Part shown: piece after piece, positions 1-14,800 of the stretch
How the letters are laid out: each line of letters starts with the position of its first letter
How positions within the stretch are numbered: the first letter of the stretch is position 1
Origin: Rhodamnia argentea
Lineage: Eukaryota > Streptophyta > Magnoliopsida > Myrtales > Myrtaceae
DNA length: 64,000 nt
Reading direction: 5' to 3'
Assembly (NCBI RefSeq): GCF_020921035.1
Contig: NC_063160.1
Coordinates: forward strand, 14,039,095-14,103,094
Notes under the pieces: model-generated
Told to the model about the DNA's origin: nothing
Databases searched by the model: none
What the model saw: only the letters and a program-made list of their open reading frames with translations
Program-made: the position numbers and the translations under genes

Positions 1-430
1 CTTAGAAAATGTCAAAAGTTGCATAAATCACTTTTCTAATTGTCAATATGACAAAGGCAATAAATTTTTACGACTTTCAAATTCTTGAATAGGTTGGTAG
101 CATGGAATGCTGATGAAGATGAATGACTCGTCTATCATGCAACCTTATGTTTTTCCATAGTAGTTATGGCTTTGCTCTCACACGTTTGTGTCTTGAGAAA
201 CTGCAAGTATTTTTTGGTTGCGGGAAGATGACACCAGTTTTATTTATGGCAAATGTCATATCTCTCTACCTGTGATAGCATTTATCTCTTTGGTGATTGA
301 GGAAAAACTTTGAGCTTAGATTTAGTCTACAAATTTCAGAAATTGTTGAAACTCTAATCTGTCTTTTTATGGTGGCTCTGTTAATCGTAAATAATTTGGT
401 TGTTTCGGGTGTTGAATGAAATCTTACCAG

Positions 431-839
431 ATCTTCGAGATGATAAGCAGTTTTTTATAGATCATCCTGGTGCAGTGCCAATTACTACAGCTCAGGTATT
501 TTCTTAATGCTGGGTTTTTTCTCACAAGTGACTTCTCTTTCCAACTTTTGTCCCCTTTCTGCATTCTAATAATTGATCTGTCCTTTCTCAAGGGAGAGGA
601 GTTGAGAAAGCTGATCGGTTCACCTGCATATATTGAGTGCAGCTCAAAGACACAGCAGGTACTTGTGCTTGTAAAGTAAAACTTAACTTCTTTTTTTGCA
701 ATGCCTCTTTTGACATGGCCGCACTTTGTGACTGCAGAATGTGAAGGCAGTGTTTGATCAAGCCATAAGAGTTGTGCTTCAACCACCCAAACAAAAGAAG
801 AAGAAGAGCAAAGCCCAAAAAGCCTGCTCCATATTGTGA
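431..839 (+). CDS. ROP/RAC small GTPase, type I, C-terminal part (5' end outside window)
   Basis: Three terminal exons of a Rho-of-plants GTPase, a plasma-membrane molecular switch for polar growth, cytoskeleton and signalling. Exons are 431-495, 593-658 and 738-839, all with GT-AG borders and matching phase. Together they encode about 76 residues: the insert-region stretch [20 protein letters not shown], then the G5 guanine-contact segment ECSSKTQQN, then a lysine-rich polybasic tail ending in CSIL. CSIL is a CaaL box for geranylgeranylation, which with the polybasic tract defines type-I ROPs. The P-loop, switch regions and TKLD box are upstream of base 1, so the gene is cut by the window edge and is not itself broken. 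The 3' UTR follows 839. Family identity is near certain; the exact ROP member cannot be told. Confidence 0.95.
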
Positions 840-1226
840 TTGATAATAGCTCGAAGATAGAACAGCCTGTTGCTCTGCCTGTATCTCCTCCATTCTGGCT
901 TTGCTCTTAAAAGAGGACGCTGTTACTGATTTGTTGTGCCAAGTGACAAGACTTTCTTTGTGAAGCATCAAATCGTCCAGTACCGCTCGAGTGTCGTCTT
1001 GGTGATCTAATTCTTGTGTTTGTCCACGTGTCGTCTGCAATTCTTGACTTTGATAATTCTATGTGTTAATGAACCGCATTTAATGAGAGAAAAAAACCTG
1101 TTTTTTTCCATGGATCACGTCTATGCTTTTCTATCACTACAGCTCGTGATCATTTTATGATGACATATTGGTGCATCTTTATAGCAGCATCCGTTGACCA
1201 TCCCTTTTCTTTTAGATCAGAAAGTG

Positions 1227-1228
<2 letters not shown>

Positions 1229-1269
<41 letters not shown>
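1229..1269. repeat. (TC)n microsatellite
   Basis: About 20 uninterrupted TC dinucleotides downstream of the ROP gene. Confidence 0.95.
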
Positions 1270-1272
<3 letters not shown>

Positions 1273-1904
1273 GGTCTGCTTTTATTCCTTGAGATATGAA
1301 ATGGTTGAAATGTAGGCCTTTAGGATAAGTGTATGGTGTCGACATACTTCCATGGTATCTGAAAATGGCAAAGTTGATGAGATCAGACGCCCAAAACGAA
1401 CGGAGCTTTCAAAATTTATGCAAATTTATGCATCAATTATTCGACTCTTTTTCCGTCGCAATCTCGCTATGATTTCTATGTCCAGTTGGTAAACTTGTAT
1501 TTTGTTTGAATTTCTGGGATGTCGAATAACTTCTATCCACAGATTTTCGTCGGTCCATGAGTTTATGGTAAAATAATCCGTGCGAGTCCTCCATGGTTTG
1601 TTCGCTTGTTGGTGTTCTCGTGGCTGAGCGCGATTCGCCTTCTTTTAGGCCTTTCTGGTAATGAACTGGAATCGTTGATGGTGATGGAATGACAGGCCCC
1701 TGTGCATGGATACTCCCACTTTAACGTCAACTTCATCTGTGAAAGGCTCATTGAATCCATTGGCGGGTTTGGCATTCTAGATAAAGATCCAAAAGGAATA
1801 TTTAAAGCGGATTTGCCTTTGGCCATTTGCACCCTGTCCTGAGCCGAAGCTTCTGTCAAAGTTGCGGAGTTTTGCTAAAACAGTTTTGGGTGAAAACTTT
1901 TGTA

Positions 1905-2278
1905 GGGAAAAGTACACTAGAAGTGCTATAATTTGTGTACGACGTTCACTTGAGTGCCATAACTTTCAAAACGTTCACTTAAGTGTCATAACTTTCAAAA
2001 ATCGTTCACTTGAATGCTATGTCGGAGCAAAATCGTTCACTTGATGCTACAAGAACTTTTCTGACGTGCCACGTCATCTTTCCGGCGTCTACAGTAATTT
2101 TTCTGGTATCTACAGTAACTTTTCTGGTCGCCACGTCGGCTTTTCCGGCTGCCACGTAAACATGACACTCAAGTGAACGATTTTTAAAAATTATGACACT
2201 TAAAGTGAACATTTTGAAAGTTATGGCACTCAAGTGAACGCCGTACAAAAGTTATGGCACTTCCAGTGTACTTTTCCC
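1905..2278. mobile_element. MITE with long terminal inverted repeats, Mutator-like (9-bp TSD)
   Basis: The element begins GGGAAAAGTACACTAGAAGTGC-like and ends in its reverse complement. The arms (about 130 bp) repeat the phrase 'GTTCACTTGAGTGCCATAACTTT'-like in both orientations. The centre carries several 'CCACGTC' and 'TTTTCCGG' words. It is bordered exactly by ACTTTTGTA (1896-1904) and ATTTTTGTA (2279-2287), a 9-bp target duplication with one mismatch. A 9-bp TSD with long TIRs points to a non-autonomous Mutator-like element. There is no coding capacity. Confidence 0.8.
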
Positions 2279-2712
2279 ATTTTTGTACTAGTTTGACATG
2301 AGTGGAGATTTCTACCTTTCTTCCGCCAATTACTGACCCGAGAGAGTCTAATAATCAACGAATATGAACCGTATGAGGCCTTCTACCTTACCATGTATGA
2401 GAGAATATAAGAATTTTTCTAATGTGAGCTACGTTAATTAAGATTGCGGATTTGCCAAATAAGATAAAATATAAAAGATTCTTAATCCGTCTAATATAGG
2501 TATGGCTGGTGTGGGCTGAGTTGAGCCTAGCCCATGATGAGAATGTCCGACTGAAAACTCTATAAATAACCGTTCAAATCTCTTTTCCGATCCTATCCTT
2601 GGCACAAAGTGAGCGCTCTCGAGGGGCTGTCTCACCGAGCCGGTGATAGAGAGGGCGTTGGAGCTTGAGCTTTGGATAGTCACGATGGATTCGAAAATCA
2701 GAGCCATTGCTA

Positions 2713-2766
2713 TGTTTCTAGATTCTAGCTATAGTGTTCTGTTTCTAGATTCTAGCTATAGTGTTC
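2713..2766. repeat. 27-bp perfect tandem duplication
   Basis: The 27-bp unit starting TGTTTCTAGATTCTAGC occurs twice head to tail (2713-2739 and 2740-2766). Confidence 0.9.
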
Positions 2767-3199
2767 TTGAGTCATCGTTTTCGCGCTAACAGGACATACA
2801 TGGTTCATGTCATGACCACAAGGTAATGATTCTTCGACCCCGTTAAACATGAGATAAGTGAGTGGTAGAACCAATCAAACACCTCTTTAAGAACCAATCT
2901 TTTTTGCCAACGGTCTTCCTGATGAAAAAATCATATTAATCAATGTCGACTGATCGAGAATAAACGGCGCAAAGGCAAAAGGTGGTCATTGAGGACGGTT
3001 GAGAATTTACCCAAATCTTCTCTATTTTTTTGTTCTTAAAGAAATATAACCATGGAAAGAGAGAAGAGAAAGGCTGTCTTGGATTCTGGTGCTGCTGCTG
3101 CTCCCTTTGGAATTTATACCCTCTCTAGGAATGCCTGCAATTTCTGGGCTCATTCATTCTTTCTAATTCCACTGGACCACACAACCACTCAACGCTTCA

Positions 3200-3207
3200 T
3201 ATATAAA
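3200..3207 (+). promoter_or_regulatory. TATA box of the UBC gene
   Basis: TATATAAA lies 130 bp upstream of the UBC start codon. A transcript start about 30 bp downstream would give a 5' UTR of roughly 95 nt. Confidence 0.55.
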
Positions 3208-3329
3208 GCTATAAATCCAGGTTCATTGTGAGCCGGAGGGTCCTGTCTCCAAGTGGGAACATTTGCCGCCCGTCCCATTGAATCGGCGAATCGGCGTTCC
3301 CAGTGTCCACGGAAAAAGTTCCTTCCGCG

Positions 3330-4548
<1,219 letters not shown>

Positions 4549-5817
4549 AGAAGTTCATGATCGAGAAAGATTAAGAGGGGCAATAGATAAGAAGTCGCTT
4601 TTACTAGAATAAATTGTGCTTTGGAAGTTACAAGGCCTCTTCAGATTCGATTCTCTAGTGTCGTTTCTGGGGTCTTGATTTTTGACTTTCGAGCTCCGAA
4701 TAAGATGATGGAATTTCATTCGCTCTTTCCCGCTTGAATCACCGCCGGGGCAGGGGGATACTGTAATTTTGCTCCTTCATTTTTCTTTCGGTGAAACATA
4801 AATAAAATAAGTACTTTAGCAGTATGAATCGGATCGAATGTGGATCACTAGATTTATATAACATAAAAATGAGTCAATGTGAATCGGACCATTTGCGACC
4901 CGACTCGACCCAATCATTTGACGGCTCTAGGGATACTTGAGTTTTGCTCCTTCGTTTGTCTTTCAGTGAAAAAGAAAATCATCTACCTGGCAAGATCAGG
5001 GCCTTCAAAACTCCCGGATATCAAACCTTGGAAAAGCCATAACTACCAAGATAGAAAATAAAAATTGAAGACGAGAAGAGCGAGATGATAGAGCAGCAAG
5101 ATTTGCTATTGCAACAAACATCATCTCTCTCAAGCCATAAGCTTGTTCGCCTTCTTTGCACCAGCTCCGAATTTAGGCTCGCATCGCCCCATTTGCAGAT
5201 TCTATAGGAGTGACACACCCTGCGACGAATTATAGTCAATTGCTAATGAATACCCGACAACCCTTTCATAGAAAAAGGAATAAGAATGTCTTCTCCAGGC
5301 TTGTTAATTCCATGGTTTGCAGCCACAAACGGACGCGCAAGGTGGTACCGGAAAGACTGGGTTTACAGTATGTTTCAACACAAAGTGTAGCGCCTTGTCA
5401 TTGACGAGAATAAGTAACCAACCTGGGAAAAAAATATTTAGACGCTAAACACCGAGCGCATGAAATGTACACAAGGCTTCAGCAATCAAAAAGAGCTAAG
5501 AATGTGGAATTCTCTCAGAATTTCAACTATCAAATAAAAAGAAAACTAACATGAGAACAACAACAGTATTCACAGCGGCGGAAGATATTTGCCGCAACCC
5601 CTCTTATCTGCTTCGTAGAAATGGGGTGACTCTGGCTGACAAACGAAGGTAGGATTACTCTCTTTTAAGTCCCCGGCTGCACTAAAGGGTCGGCATTGGA
5701 TTGTCCTATCACAAAATCTATTTACGCGTGGTCAAACCCATGCTGTAGCAGACAAACTAAAGCAGCATCTCTGGAGCAAAATGACAACTGTAGCCGATAG
5801 AGGAGCAGATCAAGTTA
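4549..5817. other. Intergenic: convergent 3' UTRs of UBC and VPS35
   Basis: The space between two convergent genes. An imperfect direct repeat with the words 'GGGGATACT', 'TTTTGCTCCTTC' and 'CTTTC(A/G)GTGAAA' occurs near 4750-4815 and again near 4928-4990. Sequence from about 5560 to 5817 is the probable VPS35 3' UTR. No gene recognised. Confidence 0.5.
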
Positions 5818-8800
5818 TCAAGAATCTGACACCTTGATGGTCCCATACTTCTCGCTGATGGCACCTCCTTTCTGTTTCTGGAACTGAATGTAACGCAACG
5901 TGCTGGCAAAGAAAGCATCGGCAGCTGGATCTTGGGCAGTAGTGTCACTTTGCATCTCAGTGGTAATTAATTCCATCAGGCTTTGAATTGATGCGACAGT
6001 TATCTGCGGGTTCCCCTTCTCGAAGAAATATATATACCTGCCAAGGATGAAATATGGCCCAACTCCGAGAATTAAAATAGATATAAACAAGGAAAAAAAA
6101 TACCATGAAATGTGCAATGACCGTAAATTTTTACTTGTTTAAAATCTCAACAAATAGCATCACTGAACCAGTGCTCCCTCTTGTTGCATTGGACATCTGT
6201 TGGGCAGCATTCGCAATTCTCAATGCACGTTTTAGACAAAGCAAGACCCTGAAAGAAACAAAACAAAGGAAGACAAAATAGGAAACATTAAGCCAATAAT
6301 GATCCAAATGAAGCCCCTGTATATCTTCTTCCATGATTTAAACAAACAGGAGTTGGTCAACTAGGTCTTCTATTTTGGTAATAATCAAAAGCAAACAAAT
6401 ACATTCTAAAGAAAGAGCATGTTGACTAGAACAATCTATGTTATCCTCTTCCTTGTCTTCATCCTTCCCCTTTAGTCAAAGATTGGAAATGCAGAACTTT
6501 TAATTTGTGTTGTAATGCACCGTTATACAACATAGCAGGTAACACTCCATGCGTGCATATTTCGTCCTTCGGAAAAAGGTCCAACAGGTTTGAATAGGCC
6601 TCTTTTATTCTTCCTTTGCAACAGGAGAGGAGCATTTGGATAGGACACTCAAGAACGCTTTTAGAACACACAGAGGTTAGGATCATAACCATAAAGAAGA
6701 GAAAAGGGCAAACTTGGCAAGAGAGAACATACAAACTGGTGACTCTTCAACATCGGGATAACCACATGGCTCGACTTCTTAGTACAAGTTTCAAGGAAAA
6801 AGCAAAATAAAAAAGCAGAGAGCAAATAATGACAAACCTTTCTCCATCTTTCGTGTTGTCTTGATCATCCACCCAAAACAGATGAGAGCACGCATATACA
6901 GCTCTGCATTGATCAGGCTTCTTCAATAGCTTAGCAGAGTACTGCCCACGAAAGAGGATTATGTTAGGATACATCAGACATAAGGTAGGGCACTTTATAA
7001 CTTTTAAAGAGAAACTTGCTAACTACCCCTGTAGCTTTGTGCGTCAAAGTATCTCTGTTCTCAACACCAAAAACATGCATCCTTTGAAGAGTTCCTATTA
7101 TTAGATGAATTGCAGTCACCTGCGCTCTGGAGTCCTATCAACAAGAACAGAAGTAAAATTTTATTTCCCCAAGGGAAAGGAGATCATAATCATTCCAAGG
7201 GTTGCTGCCAACTTACAGAAATTTCCTCCTCATATATAATATAAGCCTGAGTAAAAAATTCATACGCAACCGGCTCCAAGTCACAATCATTTGCAGCCTG
7301 AGAGGATACCAACATAGTGAGAGACTGATCTTGACAAAACCCTCATTATTAGTATATTATGATTGGGATACCTCAGCACATTGCAAGTACAACCGCAATG
7401 CCAGATCAGGTGCCGGAATGCTGGACAATGCCTCAACAATCTGAGGGAAATTAAAGGAAGCTCAGTAAGTATATAAAGCTACAAGATGCACTACATCAAA
7501 TGCCTTCACCAAACCATCTGTCAAGACAAAGCATGATGTAAAGAAAGAAGCGCAGGCTAAGGACCCCTGGAGGACTGCTTATCCCAACAAGTGTACATAC
7601 TTGATTCCTGAATAGTGTGAAACATCTTTCCAATTCTTACGCATGATGTTGGTAGGGAATTTAAGAAAAACACAAAAATCGTAATTATAGCTGATATTTA
7701 CCTGATTCAAAAGCTGAAAAATCTTTTTGGTTGAAGTTGACTCCTCATCGCCAAAAGGGTTTTCATCTTGGCCTTGCAATTGTCTGACCAACTGGACACC
7801 TCAGACAATGTAGTATCAATAAGGGTCCTTGTTTGTAACAGCTCTTGTAGTTACAATTTTTTTTTCCCCTCAGTTCTGAACAATGCTAATGCTTTGCGAA
7901 CATGATAATTGTCCAGAAAGCTACACTCCCATCATACGTAGACACATAAATGGCAACACATGCACGGACATCTACATGCAAAACACCCGACCACACACAT
8001 GGGACTAGGAGTTAGTGTTAGCATGTTCAACCCAAAAGCTTAAGCTAATAGGTGGAGGGAGACTACATGAACATAAAGAACATTTAAAACCCGTTGTCAA
8101 GCAATGTGGGATATACTTTAACACCCCCCCTCTCACTGGTGAGCCGGATAGCGAGCACATGGAATTTTGACAAGCACATTCACGTGGAACTTTACCACGC
8201 ACATTCGCAGAAGGTATAGTACTCGGCTCGATACCATGTTAATAAATCCAACCCAAAAGCTTAAGCTAACAGGTGGTGGGAGATTACATGAATATAAATA
8301 GCATTTAAGACCCATTGTCAAGCAACGTAGGATATACTTCAACAGGTAGATATACCCACAATGCAACGATGAAGATCCAACCGAAAGGAAAACCATTAAA
8401 ACTGTTAATTACTTTAAATTGAAAGATTTCAGCAGAACACAGCTTAGACAGGAAGAAGAAGCACACCTTAAGAGAGGAAAAAACAAGTGGAGGAACAGTG
8501 AAGGATAGGCGTTTTGGCCCTCCAGTCAAGATATGCTTCTTCACGGCACATATAATCTGCAATAGAGAGAAGTATATGAACATCAAAGGAGCATAGTTTT
8601 GTCACTGATGAAGTATAGTACTTGTAGAAAGTGAAAAGGGCTAGCAGTACTGCAACGATCTCATGTTTACAGATTAACATACCAAGATTAAGTGCATTAA
8701 ATGATAGAACTGCATTGGACATGGTAAGCAAAGTAATACACTTTGAGATCCTCCAAGTCATTCAAAGATATGCCAACTATTACGCTGTTAGAAAATCTTA

Positions 8801-11800
8801 CAAAAGTTTTAAGTGTGACCAACAAATACGGTTTTCTTTTTTTTTTTTTTTTTTTTTTTTGTTTTGGGGGGGGGGGGGGTGGTGGTGGTGGTGGTGGAAG
8901 TGGAAGTGAGCTACAAATACATAAAACAATAGGCGCTTTTAACAGAATTACAATCTTCTGATTCACTACAAGTCATAGAGTGTTTACTCCCTTTGTGGAC
9001 ATTTTATTGATTCCAACTCAGCCAAATTAGAAAATATATATAAAATAAAAAATAAAAAAACCTACATCCGAGAACAAGTTATCAATTATGCACAAAATCC
9101 ACCGCCCTTCGACAAATCCCCTTTTTCTTTATCTTGGGATGCAACAGTTGGCCCATCACACTATCATCAATTTTGTAATGATTTGCCTGCTATTGCCAAA
9201 GAACCATCGTAGAAAGTACACTTTAAGTTGTAGAAATCTGAAGATTATCATCTGAATGACTAGCCAACTGATTTGCACAAGAACTAATTTTTCTTTGTAA
9301 TCGCATGGATGGGTGGTTTTAATTCCTCTCCATTAAACTCTCTGATTTGGTTAATTGCGTATGTGTTTTTGAAATGCTGATCAAAATTACTTAGTTGAGC
9401 ACAGAATGAATTTTTTTTCCCCCAAATAACGAGTCCAAAATCTCGATCCAATAAATTTACTTAGGCAGTGATTCTCACATTAAGCAAAGTCTTCAATTTT
9501 GGAACTAATCATACCTATCCAAAAATGGATGAAATTGGGTCACTGAATTGTTTCAGTACAAAGCAACTATCAGGAACTCACCAAATGGCAGTAAAGATAC
9601 CATCGAAGAAACTACTTACATGCACAAAATGAAAGATTAGAGACAGGTCCTCAAATTGCCTTTTCCTCTTGATATACAACAACCAGAAATTGTCTCATTT
9701 ACCTTGATGACTTCTTAAAAGTAGCTTGTCAAATTATCATTGACAGACAGAAGGCAAAAAGAGCAGCAGGGAGGCCACAGGTACATACATTTACATAGCA
9801 GAGAAAAATTTCAGGTTGAAGACCGCTAGAGCTATTAAAGAATAGAACTTCCATATTTAGAGTAGCTTCAAATTGGCAATGACAAGGGAGAGAAGAGCAA
9901 ATAGTGCTTAGATGACTTAAGAGGGTACATTAAGCCCATAAAATCTAGATGGAAGAATAGAAAAGAAAAGACTACCTTAAACATCTCTTCTGGATCTTCA
10001 TTATGCAGCATCTGAATAAGACGTGCAACAGAACTTTGTTCCTCCTTGAAATCATCTTCATCGACCTAAGAGGTAATGTTGCTTTAGCAGGGGTGCATAC
10101 TCCTTAGTTTCAGTAGTTTGATAAGTCAAAGCATGTATATAACGAGAGATCAGCGCCAACTACAATATGCAGACAGTGACAATTTACACTAAGAGCTCAA
10201 AAGAAGATTAATGGTGTGTGACATTCAATCACCTCGTCATGAAGAGTTTCATCCAAATCCGCAATAAGTCCCTTTATTAGTTCAAACAATGCCTCAACCT
10301 ACACAACAAGCAATTTGCATCACATCTCAGAAAATCCACAGTCAACTAAACCAAGTAAAAAGGCATACCTTGTCAGCAGTCGAAATACATGTATTGTTCT
10401 TCATAATGCTTTGAATTATAACAGTTGCCATCACTTTATTTGTTTCATTGTCAAGGTACTCCATAACACGGGGATAGTTCGAAAGCTTCAAGGCAGTAAC
10501 CACATTATTATATTTCTCAAGTGGAGCACTTAAAAGAGCAACAATCTGTTTTGTTGCTTTGCTGTCTTCAATCTTCCCCTTTCCAGAGAGCTGCTTGACA
10601 CATGATCCCTGAAAGAGAAAGTTGGAATGGAACCATAGCGTTAGTCCCAAATTAGGCCTCTAGCAACTACTAAAAAACTGACCGCACAATCCGATTCAAC
10701 TTGAAGCAAGTCCATTTTTGAAGCGTAAACTAAAATATACATCTGCTTTAATAAAGTATTGCACTACTATAATTCCCGAAAACATTAATACATACAATGC
10801 GAGCTCATTCTCCAATTTAAGAAGATCAACACCAGAAAGAACGAGAAAGAAGAAACAAGTAATCATGGAATCATCCTACGTGGGTGCAAGTACAAATAAG
10901 AGCCTCTGTACTACAACATAGTTTAACCAAATAAATATACTTATTCTGTGGAAAAAGATCTTGGATAAAAGTATTTTTGTTAGCTTCAGCCGATTATATT
11001 CTCCCCTCAAAAAATGCTGAAATCTTCCCAGACCTGCCCCATCTTCGTACTGTAATTTACTGGTTTAACAATTGGGGGGTAGCTTGTCCTGCCCCAACAC
11101 TTGTGTTTCTTCCTTAAACAACGTAGATAGCATTTCAGCAAAAGAAAAGTAATGAGGAAAAAAATAAGGAGGGAGGACAAAGCAAACTGATGCATAAAGT
11201 TCACTTCGCAGTAGATCATACCAAGACTTGATCTGCATAATCAAGTCGATCGGGATGGACATGGAGAGAAAACTTCAGAAGAGATGAATATAAGGTGACA
11301 GCTCCAACAACCGGCATATCAGGCTGTGCTTCTATCACCTGTGCAAAAAACAGAAGCGCGGTTTAAGTTGCTTGGAAAATATAGGCCGCTGACCGAAATA
11401 ATCAATCAATGAGATAAAAGCAGGTACAAAACTAGTTCCAGCATGTAAGAAGTGCTTTGTCCAGATAAAGAAAACCTGATGTACACATCAAAACACAGAC
11501 AACTGGCCAAATATATCAGGAGAAATGCAACATCCTATTTGATTTTTAGTCGACTTAGAAGGGCGATGCATCGTCGTGGTGAGGGAGAGTTGTCAAACTA
11601 TCAATATTAGTCCCACAGCCATTAGAAGGTGCATCGCTTCGGAACTCACAAAAACCTAATTTCTTTTTAACCAGTGACTAAGAAAACCTTAGATTAATCA
11701 CAATAAGGTGCAACTTGATCCTCCATGGGATCACTTAAGGCTTTCTCTAACAATATCATCCAAGTATCCTTATCCTTATTAGATGAGCTAAAGCCCTAAA

Positions 11801-14800
11801 CCAACATGGAGGTGATTATATCCATAATATCGTCAAAACTAGATTATCTATCCATGCTATCGCTATAGGGGCAATCTCACTGATAAGTGGCAACATCTGC
11901 TGAAATATGAGCATAGGAAGACAATCGTTCCCAATTTCTGAAATGTTCGGTTATCTTATGCTACAAAAAATAGATAGCTTCGATCCGACAAGCCCGATAG
12001 TCGAGATTTACCTTCCCAATCGCACTATTCAACTTTGAGAAAGCTTCAACCTGTAAGAACTCAGGCAACACTTCAGAACTTAAAGCAGCATAACTTGCAA
12101 GCCTTTCCATTAACTGGGATAACACCGTCTTGATGTCAACAGATGCCTGAAAAAGAAAACCACATAAAAGAGAGAATGAGATAGAAAATTCAGAATCAAG
12201 CTCAGAAGGGTATTATATGCATGTGACTACTTTAGTGCAATTACTCGTAGTAACCAGAATGCAAAGAGCGGGAGAGAGAGGGACAAGGGAGGGGGGCAGA
12301 AGGTCCTACCAAAGATTTGTTACCTGAAGCTGGGGAAATGCACCCAACAAGATCTCAAGTGTCTGCAAGTGATACTCATCAGGAAATACTTGAATAATGC
12401 AGTCCATCAAGTAATACTGAGCAATCTCATCTTTACAGTTGACAACCTGTGTTTGGCATAAAAAGTAGCATATTGGTAAACAAGTACGATTTGCATGTTA
12501 AGCATCAAAAGAGAAATGAATTTGATGATCAGAGATGTACCTGCTCCAGGATTCTAGGAAGCACAGTATCTTTGTACGTGTCAAGGTCAATACCCTCTAT
12601 CTGACTAAGGACGTGCAAATTTTTCCCAACCTGAAAAAAGCATATTCAGTGAGCACATACTCAACTTCAGCTGTCAAAATCACCAATCACTGGTCTCTGA
12701 TTTTACAAGATCACGCAGCTCGCTTCTTTCCTTCTCCCGTTTCTCCTTTTCCCGAGCAGGTCCCTGCAGACGAGAAAGCCCAACACCAAGCCTCAACTCA
12801 GGATCACCAAGAGTATGAATCATACATAAGCACTACAACACCTGCATGACCAGAATCATGCCCTCACGATACCATATTACCTTCCTGTCATGCAAATACA
12901 TTGACTCTAAGCATGTCCGAACATGTAGCAATCAGCAAGTAGCTGTACCAACCTGATGCTGCATCCGCACCCAAAGTTTGTTCATCTCGGTAAAGTTTTG
13001 GAGTACAAATTCCATTGCGTCCGTAATTGTATCAGCATCTCTGCAGGATTCAAGAAAGCCAGTACAGCAAGGCTCAAGTTTTAGCATATTGGCAGATACA
13101 CCAGAAAGCCAGAAACAGAATAGCATCAAGATGATATGCAATTGGAAGGATATAAAATTGGGTGCCTAGTTGTGTCTCTGTTCTACATGTACTTGTGGAC
13201 ACACACAAACAAATGTACAGGATATTTTGACCGAATGGATACATGGCTCTAAGCACCCTGCAAAATTCATTTTTTTGTTTTTTTCATGAGATTTTTTAGC
13301 ACAATCCATATCCAATGGAAGAAGCTTCATAATTATCTGATTGCAAAGTCAGATTGGAATTGCAACTGGATTTCCCAGAATAAGAACAAGAAAACAACCC
13401 AGGAACATGCCAGTGAATTCGATGAACTTAGTAAAACAACTTCAAATCTAACAGTACTCCTGTTCAATTCTCTTACCCTTCGTACTCGGAACCAATATCA
13501 GGCAGTTTATCCCTACTAACTTGAGAGAGGTAGCTCCTCAAGAAGAGTCCACGCAAAGGATGCTGGATACCTCGGCACATTTCCACGAGATCTTTTAGAA
13601 TGTCCTTGGCAGGAGCCTCTTTAGATTTAATGTAAACAGATCCTACAGTGCAGAGAAGATACCTGACAAGGCCAGAATGGTAGGTTTATAGCTAAAGTAG
13701 AAAACAATGACAGGTGAGAGTTAAGTAAAGAGTTACATTGATCAATGCTTCTTAACAAACCCAAATGTAAACCAAAGATTCTCACATGAAAATCACAGGG
13801 ACGTAGCAGACCAGCCATATGTCAAATTGTGGTGCGCACAAATGCATAGCCACTCGCCTCTCTTAGCTTGTCACATTGTTCAAGACAAAAACTCATAACC
13901 TAACTCAACAGATCACTAAATCTGCCATCGACTTAGAGGAAATAAGTCTCCTACACCCAACATCCTAAAATGACAAATCATGCTCTTGATTAAAGCGAAC
14001 GAAGAAATCTTTATAATCGCAGAAGAATGCACCAGGATAAAATATCACCATGATACAATTATAAACCAGGAAAACACAATGATTTCTGCTAGTCCATATA
14101 TTTAGATTTTTAGATAGCACATGGTAAGTCATCTAAAGTTCCTCTTCAGGGAATTGTTCAGATCTTTGAGTGCTTGACTTTCTGATCTTTAATCAGCTAA
14201 ATCTCATTTTTCCGTGCGATAAGCATTCAGTTTAAGAGTTTAAACTATTTTGCTTCCTTTACTCCTCACTTTATTCTTAAGCTCCAAAGACTTCTAAGTA
14301 CCTTCCAACATGCGAACTCCACGTCCAGTATTAAGAATGAGAAGATCAATTTGAATATCCAAGCAATACATCTCCATCAACTTGTACAATCTACAGAAAA
14401 TGTATGAAAAATTTCCAGCAGTCGATATCGAATGAGATTCAATTAATCCGCACACTCTCACGTCCTGTCTTACTTCCCCATTATCTCTATTTTCTACCCT
14501 ATTAACATGAAAATGCCATCCCATTTGAGTTGGGGTTCCAATTTTCCTGTATCTATGTGTATATTTCGAACTTGGAGTCAGTCGCTCCCTCAAGCAGGGG
14601 AAAGAGGCAATCCTCCCATTGTTGAGCATCAACTTAAATTCTTCCTTCCCAAGAATCTGCCCGTGGCTGCTACACTCCTGACACCATCATTTCTCTAACA
14701 GCACATATTTGCTTAAGCCATTAACATAGCAATGCATGAGCAACCAAATCCTTAACATGCTTCCCAATTAAACTTTGAAATTACAAAAAGATATCCATGT

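Larger units (their letters stand above)
840..3199. other. Intergenic: 3' UTR, microsatellite, MITE, short tandem repeat
   Basis: No gene recognised. It holds the ROP 3' UTR (to roughly 1080), a TC microsatellite, a 374-bp inverted-repeat MITE at 1905-2278 and a 27-bp tandem duplication at 2713-2766. The stretch 1560-1860 has a moderately complex base composition but no frame with recognisable protein similarity or splice structure. Confidence 0.6.

Noticed and set aside
1-430. ROP GTPase lacking its P-loop and switch regions
   Set aside because: The 5' exons lie upstream of the window. Bases 1-430 look like intron sequence.
1563-1859. 98-codon minus-strand frame and some protein-like + strand frames
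   Set aside because: No recognisable family, no start context or splice signals, and stops nearby in all frames. Could be an old gene remnant, but I cannot support it.
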